Assembly (NCBI RefSeq): GCF_029223285.1
Contig: NZ_JARHUJ010000001.1
Coordinates: forward strand, 124,001-188,000
Origin: Paraflavitalea sp. CAU 1676
Lineage (GTDB): Bacteria > Bacteroidota > Bacteroidia > Chitinophagales > Chitinophagaceae
Length of the DNA: 64,000 bases
Reading direction: 5' to 3'
Below the pieces are notes generated by a model, which saw only the letters and a program-made list of their open reading frames with translations, was not told the DNA's origin and ran no database searches. Positions 1 through 7,566 of this stretch are shown piece by piece. Each line of letters starts with the position of its first letter. The stretch's first letter is position 1. The position numbers were made by a program, and so were the translations under genes.

Positions 1-2
1 AT

Positions 3-956
3 TGGGGCGATGGCTTTTACAACCTGTTTGGCTACCGGCCGGCGCTGATCAGAAAAACGGCTGGTTTTTGGGAGTCTTGTATACATCCGGACGACCGTGG
101 ACGGGTGGTAAAGGAGCTCGACGCTTTCATTACCAATAACAAGGCACGAACCTGGGAAGATGAGTACCGTTTCCGCAAAGCGAATGGCGAGTATGCGCTC
201 GTTCATGACCGTGGGTTCCTGATCTTTGATCATGAGGGCAGGATCACCCGCATGGTAGGCTCCATGCAGGATATTACTGAAAAACGAGAATTGGAAAGGC
301 AGTTGCTGAAGCAGGAGCTTGACAAACAGATCATGGTGGCTCAGGCGGTCGTGAATGCCCAGGAAAAGGAAAGGGCCGATATCGGAAAAGACCTTCACGA
401 CAATGTGAACCAGATACTCACTACGGCGAAGCTGTACCTTGAAATGGTAAAGCACAATGATCCCACTGGCGCACACCTGATCAACCGTTGTTCCGACAGC
501 ATCGCAGAAGCGATCAATGAAATACGCACCATCTCCCGGTCACTGGTGCCGGCGAGTATCGGCGACCTTGGATTGGTGGTTTCTATCCAGGACCTGGTTG
601 ACAATATCAATGCCACCCGGCAATTAAAGATGGAATTTGAATGTCAGGGAGATGTTGATGCAACGGTACAGGAGAAAACAAAGCTCATGTTGTTCAGGAT
701 CATCCAGGAGCAGGTCAACAATGTACTGAAGCATGCTGCTGCTACTGAGGCCGTCATCTCGCTGAACGTCGGTACTACCGACATCGACCTGTCGGTTTCA
801 GACAATGGAAGAGGGTTTGAACCCGAAAAAGTGAAAGTGAAAAAGGGAGTCGGACTCTCTAATATTGCCAGCCGGGTGCAGTTGTTTAACGGAAGCTTTC
901 AGATTCAAACAGCCCCCGAAAAGGGATGTACGATCTATATCAATGTACCGCTATAA
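3..956 (+). CDS. PAS-domain sensor histidine kinase, HisKA_3 type (5' end outside window)
   Basis: This is the C-terminal part of a two-component sensor kinase. The reading frame is open from base 3, so the gene starts upstream of the window; the GTG at 105 is internal. The first ~90 codons read as the end of a PAS/PAC domain (W-G-D-G-F-Y near the start, then V-G-S-M-Q-D-I-T). A coiled linker follows, then a HisKA_3 dimerisation helix with the phospho-acceptor His in D-L-H-D-N-V-N-Q. A HATPase_c domain closes the protein, with the N-box-like E-Q-V-N-N-V-L-K-H and the G1 box S-D-N-G-R-G-F. HisKA_3 kinases (NarX/DesK class) pair with NarL/FixJ regulators, and one begins 19 bp downstream, so the two form an operon and probably a cognate pair. 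The sensed signal cannot be read from this part. No membrane segment is visible in the fragment. Confidence 0.93.
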   Translation, partial: WGDGFYNLFGYRPALIRKTAGFWESCIHPDDRGRVVKELDAFITNNKARTWEDEYRFRKANGEYALVHDRGFLIFDHEGRITRMVGSMQDITEKRELERQLLKQELDKQIMVAQAVVNAQEKERADIGKDLHDNVNQILTTAKLYLEMVKHNDPTGAHLINRCSDSIAEAINEIRTISRSLVPASIGDLGLVVSIQDLVDNINATRQLKMEFECQGDVDATVQEKTKLMLFRIIQEQVNNVLKHAAATEAVISLNVGTTDIDLSVSDNGRGFEPEKVKVKKGVGLSNIASRVQLFNGSFQIQTAPEKGCTIYINVPL

Positions 957-975
957 AAAGCACAACACCTTTACT

Positions 976-1617
976 ATGGAAAAGATCAGTGTTCTCATTG
1001 CCGACGATCACAAGTTGATCAGAGAAACGTGGAGTTATATTCTGAACAATGACCCCCGCTTCATGGTGGTAGCCGAATGTGGTGACTCGGAGGAGGCAGT
1101 GGAACATGCCCGCAATAAAAAACCGCAGATTGTGCTGATGGATATCAATATCTCACCGATCTCGGGTTTCGAGGCCACTGAAAAGATCAGGAAGCTCTCT
1201 CCCGGTTCAAGGGTCATTGGCATATCTATGCATTCGCAGCCTGCCTATGCCAAGAAGATGTTGCAGATCGGCGCCCGGGGATATGTAACCAAGAACTCCT
1301 CGAAAGACGAAATGATCGAGGCTATCCTGGCGGTGCACAGCGGCAACAAATACATCTGCGACGAGATCAAAAACAATATCTCCGAACTGGTGCTCGATGA
1401 AAAGCAGGAAACACCCAATGTGAATGCACTGACCGGGCGGGAGATCGAGATCATCAACCTGATAAAAGAAGGCCAGTCGTCGAAAGAAATAGCCACGCTG
1501 CTAAAGATCTCACTCAAAACGGTAGAGGTACACCGTCACAACATCCTCAAAAAACTGAAGTTAAAGAATGCCGCATCCCTCGTAAACTACATCAATAATC
1601 TCGCTTCCAGCCTCTAA
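976..1617 (+). CDS. NarL/FixJ-family response regulator, partner of the upstream kinase
   Basis: A 213-residue transcriptional response regulator. The receiver domain covers about residues 1-120, with the acidic pair D10-D11, phospho-acceptor D56 in L-M-D-I-N, and the conserved Lys in V-T-K-N-S. A LuxR-type helix-turn-helix covers about residues 148-210 (T-G-R-E-I-E-I-I-N-L-I then K-T-V-E-V-H-R-H-N-I). I place the start at the ATG at 976; an upstream in-frame start would add a non-homologous extension inside the kinase gene. It is very similar to the regulator at 4357-4992, including a stretch around M-H-S-Q-P-x-Y-A-K-K-M-L that is almost identical. As the gene directly after the kinase it is the probable cognate regulator. 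Target genes are unknown; a G4/C4 dyad lies 55 bp downstream of the stop codon. Confidence 0.93.
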   Translation: MEKISVLIADDHKLIRETWSYILNNDPRFMVVAECGDSEEAVEHARNKKPQIVLMDINISPISGFEATEKIRKLSPGSRVIGISMHSQPAYAKKMLQIGARGYVTKNSSKDEMIEAILAVHSGNKYICDEIKNNISELVLDEKQETPNVNALTGREIEIINLIKEGQSSKEIATLLKISLKTVEVHRHNILKKLKLKNAASLVNYINNLASSL

Positions 1618-1671
1618 GGCGCCAGTATTCACCCACTTATATAGTTAGCTTGTCTGAATCTGACTGACACC

Positions 1672-1687
1672 TAGGGGAATACCCCTA
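1672..1687. promoter_or_regulatory. Perfect 6-bp inverted repeat TAGGGG-AATA-CCCCTA
   Basis: The arms TAGGGG and CCCCTA are separated by AATA. No T-run follows, so this is not an obvious terminator. The half TACCCCT fits the NarL heptamer consensus TACYYMT known from enterobacteria, and the site lies just behind a NarL-family regulator gene. That link is suggestive only. It could equally be a hairpin in the 3' region of the regulator mRNA. Confidence 0.35.
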
Positions 1688-1904
1688 AATATTTCTGAAT
1701 TAACTGCATAGATCGGTGAAAACGATCTGCCTATGCGTGCATAATTGATCAAAATCAAACATCTTGCACCGGAATCCAATACCTGTTATGACCCGACCTT
1801 AAACCCAGGCAATGAACCCGATTCTATGAAAAAAGGGCTGATCCACTGGACTACATCCTAGGCCAGCCATGCAGCCGTAAAATCCAATCCTTTCGAAGAA
1901 ACCA

Positions 1905-1943
1905 CCCCCAAGTTCCTATGAAAACTGGGGGCTTTTTTTCTTC
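1905..1943 (+). terminator. Intrinsic terminator-like hairpin
   Basis: A C5-rich arm (1905-1914) pairs with a G5-rich arm (1923-1931) with one bulged A, followed by a T-rich run from 1933. It lies about 290 bp beyond the response regulator, so either the operon transcript has a long 3' end or an unannotated small transcript ends here. Confidence 0.5.
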
Positions 1944-2199
1944 TTCTTCAGTCGCACCCCGTGTTGTACAATGCCAACCTGGAATAGCTACGATAGCCTT
2001 TAGAACGGGTGCTCCTCAATTCCCTGACTCGAACATCCAGCCAGGTTTTACCCACCCGCCCCCGCCTTCACCTAACCCGCCTTCCCCTGCATTCGTGAGG
2101 CAAATGTTAATGTTGCAACGTTGTATTAAGTCTGCGTATACCAGCTTGTTTAAAAACCAGAAACAATTCCTAACTTGCGCCCTTAACCAGGAGTAATCC

Positions 2200-4047
2200 A
2201 TGAGTGATGAAATAAAACATGAATGCGGACTGGCATTCATACGTTTACGCAAGCCGTTCTCCTATTATCAACAGAAATACGGTACAGTTATGTGGGGCCT
2301 CAACAAGCTGTACATCCTCATGGAAAAGCAACACAATCGTGGCCAGGATGGTGCGGGTGTTGCAGCAGTAAAGTTGGATGTAGAGCCCGGTTATCCCTTC
2401 CTGAACCGCATACGCAGCAATGCCAACCAGCCAATTGCAGACATTTTCACAAAGATCAATAACGAGGTAAAAGAACTGGAGCAGTATCAGCCCGACCTGA
2501 TGAAGCATCCTGGTCTCATGAAAGGACATATCTCTTTCGTGGGAGAGTTGCTGTTGGGACACCTTCGCTACGGTACCCAGGGTAAGAACAATGTGGAGTT
2601 CTGCCACCCTTTTATCAAGCGCAATACGATCCCTGCGCGTAACCTGGCTTTGGCCGGTAACTTCAACCTCGTCAATACCGACGAACTCTTTTCATTGATC
2701 AATGTAGAGCCCGGCGATTTCCAGAAACAGAGTGACCTGGCGGCCATGATGGAAGTCATTCACCATTTTGCAGTGAAAGCTGATGAGGCTTCTCCCGGCA
2801 GTTTGGATGTACTGAATGTGCTTCGTAAATCGGTGCCGCTGTTCGATGGAGGTTTTACGGTAGGAGGTTTGCTGGGTAATGGCGACTCTTTTGTGTTCCG
2901 CGATGCGCATGGTATACGCCCTGCCTATTATTATATAGATGATGAAGTGATCGTGGCAGCTTCTGAACGCTCGCCGATCCGCACAGTATTCAATGTAGGA
3001 GAGAACGAAGTGCAGGAGCTGATGCCAGGTATGGGGCTCATTGTTAAAAGCAATGGCGAGTATGCGATCGACCAGGTAGTAGAGGCTAAGGAACGTCGCG
3101 CCTGCAGCTTTGAGCGCATCTATTTTTCCCGGGGCAGTGATGAAAAGATCTACCGTGAACGCAACGCACTGGGATATAACCTGACCGAACCGGTTCTGGC
3201 AGCCGTCAATCACGACACCCGTCATACGATATTCTCCTTCATCCCCAATACTGCAGAGGTTGCATTCTTTGGTCTGCAAAAAGGCCTGGATGACTATCTC
3301 AAGAAAGTAAAGATCGAACGCATCCTGTCATGGGGTAAAGACATTACCGAGGAAAAATTGTCAGAAATGGTCAACCGCAAGATCAGGGTAGAGAAAGTTG
3401 CGATCAAGGATGTAAAGATGCGCACCTTTATTACGGCCGATACGAGCCGCAATGAAATGGTGCAGCACGTGTATGATATTACTTACGGTACGGTTGAAAA
3501 GAACAAGGATACCCTCGTGGTGATCGACGACTCCATCGTACGCGGCACCACGCTGAAGGAATCGATTGTCCGGATGCTGGCCCGTCTTGAACCGAAGAAG
3601 ATCATTATCCTGTCTTCAGCTCCGCAGATCCGTTATCCCGATTGCTATGGTATCGATATGAGCAAACTGGGTGATTTCATCGCTTTCAGAGCAGCCATCG
3701 AATTAATGAAAGATAAAGGCATGGAAGACTGCCTGCAGGAGATCTACGAGAAATGTAAGGAACTGAAGCGGTTGGATAAACTGCACACCGAGAACCTGGT
3801 GCGCCTCGTATACAAGCCGTTCACTCCTGAAGAGATCTCCGATAAGATTGCTCAACTCATCACCCCCAAAGATTTAAAAATACCGGTGCAGGTAATATTT
3901 CAAACGATCGAGTCACTGCATCGTGCATGCCCTACGAATACGGGCGACTGGTACTTTACAGGAAACTATCCAACACCAGGCGGAAACAGGGTGGTGAATA
4001 AAGCCTTCATCAACTATATGGAAGGTAAAAATGTAAGAGGATATTGA
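2200..4047 (+). CDS. Amidophosphoribosyltransferase-like protein (long PurF paralogue)
   Basis: A 615-residue class-II glutamine amidotransferase fused to a phosphoribosyltransferase, as in PurF, which makes 5-phosphoribosylamine from PRPP and glutamine in purine synthesis. The candidate nucleophile is C9 in H-E-C-G-L-A, so eight residues would have to be removed if it works as an Ntn hydrolase. Other family marks are H-N-R-G-Q-D-G-A-G, G-H-L-R-Y-G-T and the PRPP loop V-I-D-D-S-I-V-R-G-T-T at about residues 441-451. At 615 residues it is well over 100 longer than typical PurF. An insertion lies between C9 and the H-N-R-G-Q motif, and there is extra sequence in the middle and at the C-terminus. 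Long paralogues of this kind occur in Bacteroidota. An AGGAG lies about 10 bp before the ATG. It sits alone between two regulators, away from other purine genes. Whether it is the main purine enzyme cannot be decided here. Confidence 0.88.
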   Translation: MSDEIKHECGLAFIRLRKPFSYYQQKYGTVMWGLNKLYILMEKQHNRGQDGAGVAAVKLDVEPGYPFLNRIRSNANQPIADIFTKINNEVKELEQYQPDLMKHPGLMKGHISFVGELLLGHLRYGTQGKNNVEFCHPFIKRNTIPARNLALAGNFNLVNTDELFSLINVEPGDFQKQSDLAAMMEVIHHFAVKADEASPGSLDVLNVLRKSVPLFDGGFTVGGLLGNGDSFVFRDAHGIRPAYYYIDDEVIVAASERSPIRTVFNVGENEVQELMPGMGLIVKSNGEYAIDQVVEAKERRACSFERIYFSRGSDEKIYRERNALGYNLTEPVLAAVNHDTRHTIFSFIPNTAEVAFFGLQKGLDDYLKKVKIERILSWGKDITEEKLSEMVNRKIRVEKVAIKDVKMRTFITADTSRNEMVQHVYDITYGTVEKNKDTLVVIDDSIVRGTTLKESIVRMLARLEPKKIIILSSAPQIRYPDCYGIDMSKLGDFIAFRAAIELMKDKGMEDCLQEIYEKCKELKRLDKLHTENLVRLVYKPFTPEEISDKIAQLITPKDLKIPVQVIFQTIESLHRACPTNTGDWYFTGNYPTPGGNRVVNKAFINYMEGKNVRGY

Positions 4048-4356
4048 TCTATAGAAAATAGTGAGTACTGATTAACGTATTGGATTAATGTAGCCCGGCT
4101 GTTGAAGCCGGGCTTTTTTATACCCGAATGAGGTCAATTTCTATAACAACCTGTCAATTGAAATTGATTAAGTCAAAAAAAAAGCATAATATCATGTACC
4201 AGATCGTGGCATGAGTTTTATTCTGTCGAAGAGGCTGTTCCATGGTAAGGCCTAAGCATTAGTAGCACCCACAGTAAAGACCTGATAGTGGCAACTATCT
4301 TCCCAGTCAACGTGTGCATTTGCTTACTCAATTATACCATGTAAAAAGAATGTCTT
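4048..4356. other. 309-bp intergenic region with terminator
   Basis: It contains the terminator of the PurF-like gene at 4092-4119. The rest is AT-rich and presumably holds the promoter of the response regulator at 4357. I saw no clear TAnnTTTG box and no open frame worth calling. Confidence 0.5.
4092..4119 (+). terminator. Intrinsic terminator of the PurF-like gene
   Basis: A perfect 8-bp stem AGCCCGGC/GCCGGGCT with a 7-nt loop is followed by six T residues, 45 bp after the stop codon. Confidence 0.88.
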
Positions 4357-4992
4357 ATGAGCAGAATTACGATCATGATAGTCGACGACCATACGCTAAT
4401 ACGTGAAACCTGGTCATTCCTCCTCAGCCGTAATGAAAGCTTCGAAGTGATCGCAGAAGTGGGCGACGGTCAGCAGGCCATAGAGCTTGCCCGCGACAAA
4501 AGGCCCAACATTATTCTCCTGGATATCAATATGGCCCCCCTCAATGGATTTGATATCCTGAAGATGGTGCGCAAGCTATCACCGGGCTCTAAAGTGATTG
4601 CAGTTTCCATGCATTCCCAACCTTCCTACGCTAAAAAAATGCTTCGCCTAGGCGCCAGGGGCTACGTTACCAAAAACTCTCCCCGCCAGGAAATGCTCGA
4701 CGCCATTAAAGAAGTCTACAATGGGCAGATATACATCTGCCAGGAGGTAAAGAACATTATTTCCGTGCAGATGCTGGGTGAGGACGAGAACCTTCCAGGC
4801 CTTAACCAACTGTCCGAGCGGGAAATAGAAGTCATTAACCTGATCCGGGATGGGTTGTCCTCCAAAGAGATTGCCGGCAAATTGAATATTGCCATTAAAA
4901 CCGTGGAAGTGCACCGGCATAATATTCTCAAAAAGCTTAAAGTGAAGAATACTGCTTCACTGATCAATTATATCAACGCCAGCGGCCTTTGA
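4357..4992 (+). CDS. NarL/FixJ-family response regulator, orphan paralogue
   Basis: A 211-residue response regulator with the same architecture as the one at 976-1617. The receiver domain has D10-D11, phospho-acceptor D56 in L-L-D-I-N and the conserved Lys in V-T-K-N-S; a LuxR-type HTH fills about residues 147-208. Large blocks match its paralogue almost exactly: R-E-T-W-S, R-K-L-S-P-G-S, G-A-R-G-Y-V-T-K-N-S and the recognition helix K-T-V-E-V-H-R-H-N-I-L-K-K-L-K. They probably arose by duplication and may read the same DNA motif. No kinase gene is adjacent, so its partner is encoded elsewhere or it shares the kinase at the window start. It is bounded upstream by a terminator and downstream by a long spacer, so it is likely monocistronic. 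Confidence 0.92.
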   Translation: MSRITIMIVDDHTLIRETWSFLLSRNESFEVIAEVGDGQQAIELARDKRPNIILLDINMAPLNGFDILKMVRKLSPGSKVIAVSMHSQPSYAKKMLRLGARGYVTKNSPRQEMLDAIKEVYNGQIYICQEVKNIISVQMLGEDENLPGLNQLSEREIEVINLIRDGLSSKEIAGKLNIAIKTVEVHRHNILKKLKVKNTASLINYINASGL

Positions 4993-5310
4993 GTGTCCTG
5001 CCGGGAGCTTCCACCCGCGTTGACCAGCCTACCTATGGTTGGATTTCCGTGCCCGTTCCCCCTGGATCTCCGGCGCGTTATTTGCCTGTTTAACATCCGC
5101 CAACCACAAAACAAAAAAAATATTGCCTGAATCACCGGTTTTGACGAAAAATACCCAGTTCTGGCAAAGAATTTGCTAATTTTTACATGCCGACCGTTTA
5201 GCTTCCTATGGGGAACCACCACTTAAACAGGCCTGTTTATTATTGTCTGATTCCTTTGATTGAAACTTATTAAGTACTTTAAGGGGGAGTATTCCCCCTT
5301 AAGTTTTTTT
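4993..5310. other. 318-bp intergenic region, possible small-RNA locus
   Basis: No coding frame is credible. The last 65 bp carry a TATTATTG box (5240-5247, one mismatch from TAnnTTTG), the stretch TCTGATTCCTTTGATTG, and a strong hairpin plus T7 that ends exactly at the next ATG. This could be a short transcript with its own terminator, or a leader of the next gene. Confidence 0.4.
5279..5310 (+). terminator. Terminator-like hairpin abutting the start codon of the SixA-like gene
   Basis: A perfect 9-bp stem TTAAGGGGG/CCCCCTTAA with loop AGTATT is followed by G and T7; the T7 touches the ATG at 5311. The position is odd for a terminator of the regulator gene, which ends almost 290 bp upstream. 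It may terminate a short leader or small RNA, or act as an attenuator that buries the ribosome entry site. Confidence 0.7.
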
Positions 5311-5808
5311 ATGAAGCACGTACTACTGATCCGTCACGCCAAGAGCAGCTGGGGCGATCCCGGCCTTCCAGATTTCGACCGGCCATTGAACGAGCGTGGC
5401 AAAAACGACGCTCCTCAAATGGCGCAAAGGCTGCTGGCCAGATCCATCGACATCGACTCCTTCATTTCCAGTCCCGCCAAAAGGGCGCGTAAAACAGCAT
5501 CCCTGTTTGCGACGGAATACAAAGTAAATAAGGAAGACATCCTGCTGGTACCTGAGTTGTACCATGCCTCACCGGTCAACTTCTTCGAAGCGATCCTAAA
5601 GGCGCCGGAAGCTGCCAATACCATCGCGGTCTTCTCGCATAATCCCGGAATTACCGAATTTGTGAATATGCTTACAGAAGTAAGGATTGATGACATGCCT
5701 ACTTGCGCTATATTTGGAGTACAGGTAGATGCACAACAATGGTCGCAGTTTAAAGAAGCGCCTAAAACATTCTGGTTCTTCGATTATCCCAAATCATTTT
5801 CAGTGTAG
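5311..5808 (+). CDS. SixA-like histidine phosphatase
   Basis: A 165-residue member of the histidine phosphatase (phosphoglycerate mutase-like) superfamily. The catalytic R8-H9-A motif sits at the N-terminus (V-L-L-I-R-H-A-K-S), P-L-N-E-R-G-K follows, and the second catalytic His is in F-S-H-N-P-G. The length and the lack of extra domains match SixA, which in E. coli dephosphorylates phospho-His on phosphotransfer proteins; in Bacteroidota the substrate is not established. I prefer the ATG at 5311 because the catalytic strand begins directly there; the longer version from TTG 5260 would translate the terminator hairpin. A two-component regulator gene lies upstream, but the hairpin between them argues against a shared transcript. 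Confidence 0.88.
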   Translation: MKHVLLIRHAKSSWGDPGLPDFDRPLNERGKNDAPQMAQRLLARSIDIDSFISSPAKRARKTASLFATEYKVNKEDILLVPELYHASPVNFFEAILKAPEAANTIAVFSHNPGITEFVNMLTEVRIDDMPTCAIFGVQVDAQQWSQFKEAPKTFWFFDYPKSFSV

Positions 5809-6015
5809 CTATCCGACAGCGTGCCGGCATTTCGGGCGTTGCAGATAGATATCCCTGGCAAGCAAATTGTACCAGCTGCTTTGCCACAATCCCCACCCTG
5901 TATAAACTTACCAGCTTTACTTTACTGCCACACCTTACTCCAACTTCCTTTGAAGGCTGCACTTCCAATCCAGCGCCTTTGATGCCACTATTCATTTACT
6001 GCTAAATCCATACTT

Positions 6016-7488
6016 ATGCCTGTACGGCTACCTGCTTTTGTACAAAAGGCCCTCGCCTTTTTTGTGTTAATATTGCTTACCTCCCAATCCTGGTCTCAAT
6101 GTATCCTAACCCGGCTTGAAAAAGTAACCCTGCCTGCCGGACAATCTGTTGGCAACGGCTTCATAAAAGGGTTGCTGCGCTGGTTGCCGCCCGACTACAA
6201 CTCCAACCCCAGCAAGAAATACGCTACCATAATATACTTTCATGGACGTGAGGCAAGAGGCCAGGGCACTGCCAATGATCTCTGCAAGATCATCAGCGAC
6301 GCTACTTATTCTTTACCCGGACGAATAGAATCCAACTCATTCGTTACTTCGGCTACATCAGGGGGCGAAACCTACAATTACCTGGTGTTGATGCCGCAAA
6401 GTGTTGAGTATGAAACGCCACCCTATTATGCCGACGAGGTGGAGGCGTTCATCGACTACGCCATGGCTAACTATCGCATAGACCCTACCAGGCTGTACCT
6501 TACTGGTATGAGCAGTGGCGCCAACCTGGTACTGGACTATGTGTCGAGCAGTGCTGCCCGCGCTCAGCGCATAGCCGCAGCTTCTATGAGCTCGTTGTGC
6601 TGGGCACTTTCTTTCAACCCATCTGGCCCGGCCAATATCGCCACAGCTGCTTTGCCTACCTGGTTCGTGAATTGCTCGCTCGACAATCCCTGCACGGTCA
6701 ACAATCCCGACGATTGGGTAAATGCCATTACCAGTCAGCCTGGCGCGGTAGCTCCGCGATATTCGCGGCTTGGGTCAGAGCCAAGCCCATTACCCTGGCC
6801 CTGGACCGACTCCATGCAACTAAGGTATTGCCGCCCTTTTCCGCACGATACCTGGTCGGCCCTGTACAGCCCGTTGTTCTACACGCCTACCACGACCAAC
6901 CTTGCCAACTGGTTCATCCAATTCAGCCGGTCGGCCCTGCCGGTGAGACTAAAAGGTTTTGGTGCGCGATTGAATGAAGGGAAAGTATTCCTGCAATGGA
7001 CAACACTGGCTGAAGCAGGTAATGAATCGTTTACTGTGGAAAGGGCTGGCCCCGACGGTGTATATAAACCCATCGCGCAGATTGCCGGCGGAAAAGGCGA
7101 GGGACCGGAAAAACAATACCAGCTCATCGACGATCATCCACTGCCTCAGTTGAGCTATTATCGGCTTGCACAAACGGATATCGATGGCCGCAAAACCTAT
7201 CTTAGTATAAAAACGGTTATGAACCGCCAGGATACACGCCAGATACTGTTGCTGGGGGCCAATCCTTTTAGGGGCAGGCTGTCGGCTTATGTCAATACCG
7301 ACAAAGCACAGAAGGTAACGGTGGAGCTGGCCGATATGAATGGACGAAAACTATTGGCCAATACCAATTTGTATGCGTCGGGGGTAACGGAAGTCAACCT
7401 GCCGACAGATAATTTGCCGGCGGGCATATATTTCCTGAAGGTGCGGGGCGATAATAAGTCCGAGACATATAGAGTCGTCAAGCAATAG
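6016..7488 (+). CDS. Secreted alpha/beta-hydrolase (esterase/depolymerase-like) with T9SS sorting domain
   Basis: A 490-residue exported hydrolase. Residues 1-27 form a signal peptide ending near S-W-S-Q. The catalytic region (about 40-310) has an oxyanion-type Y-F-H-G near residue 76 and the nucleophile elbow G-M-S-S-G-A, as in poly(3-hydroxybutyrate) depolymerase and feruloyl-esterase-like proteins. The candidate acid/base His lies in F-P-H-D-T-W. A linker domain (about 315-400) has the V-E-R-A and Y-Y-R-L-A-Q-T-D-x-D-G-R pattern common in T9SS cargo. The C-terminus is a type A T9SS sorting domain with N-P-F-R-G, L-P-A-G-I-Y-F-L-K-V and a final basic strand. It should therefore be exported by the Sec and Por systems and surface-attached or released. 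The natural ester substrate is not evident. It is monocistronic, with a terminator 35 bp downstream. Confidence 0.85.
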   Translation: MPVRLPAFVQKALAFFVLILLTSQSWSQCILTRLEKVTLPAGQSVGNGFIKGLLRWLPPDYNSNPSKKYATIIYFHGREARGQGTANDLCKIISDATYSLPGRIESNSFVTSATSGGETYNYLVLMPQSVEYETPPYYADEVEAFIDYAMANYRIDPTRLYLTGMSSGANLVLDYVSSSAARAQRIAAASMSSLCWALSFNPSGPANIATAALPTWFVNCSLDNPCTVNNPDDWVNAITSQPGAVAPRYSRLGSEPSPLPWPWTDSMQLRYCRPFPHDTWSALYSPLFYTPTTTNLANWFIQFSRSALPVRLKGFGARLNEGKVFLQWTTLAEAGNESFTVERAGPDGVYKPIAQIAGGKGEGPEKQYQLIDDHPLPQLSYYRLAQTDIDGRKTYLSIKTVMNRQDTRQILLLGANPFRGRLSAYVNTDKAQKVTVELADMNGRKLLANTNLYASGVTEVNLPTDNLPAGIYFLKVRGDNKSETYRVVKQ

Positions 7489-7522
7489 CGGAAAATAGTA
7501 TTACCTAACAATAGGTAATCAA

Positions 7523-7566
7523 ATAAAAAGAGGGAATCCTTTACTAAGGAGCATCCCTCTTTTTAT
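7523..7566. terminator. Bidirectional terminator between convergent genes
   Basis: The A-rich/T-rich flanks and the arms AGAGGGA and TCCCTCT form a long stem flanking ATCCTTTACTAAGGAGCA, which itself can pair TCCTT with AAGGA. It serves the esterase (+) and the glycosyltransferase (-), whose stop codon at 7544-7546 lies inside the loop. A second small dyad, ATTACCT/AGGTAAT, precedes it at about 7499-7518. Confidence 0.82.

Larger units (their letters stand above)
1618..2199. other. 582-bp intergenic region, no convincing gene
   Basis: No convincing coding frame. A short open frame in the second half is rich in Pro/Ser, overlaps a terminator and lacks recognisable features. What can be seen is a perfect dyad at 1672-1687, an intrinsic-terminator-like hairpin at 1905-1943, and a Shine-Dalgarno-like AGGAG just ahead of the ATG at 2200. 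Confidence 0.6.

Noticed and set aside
1918-2196. Plus-strand open frame of 92 codons before the PurF-like gene
   Set aside because: It starts inside a terminator hairpin, is low-complexity Pro/Ser-rich and has no family features.
2692-3279. 195-codon antisense frame inside the PurF-like gene, and similar long antisense frames in other genes
   Set aside because: They lie opposite well-conserved coding sequence and encode no recognisable domains; they are shadows caused by codon bias.
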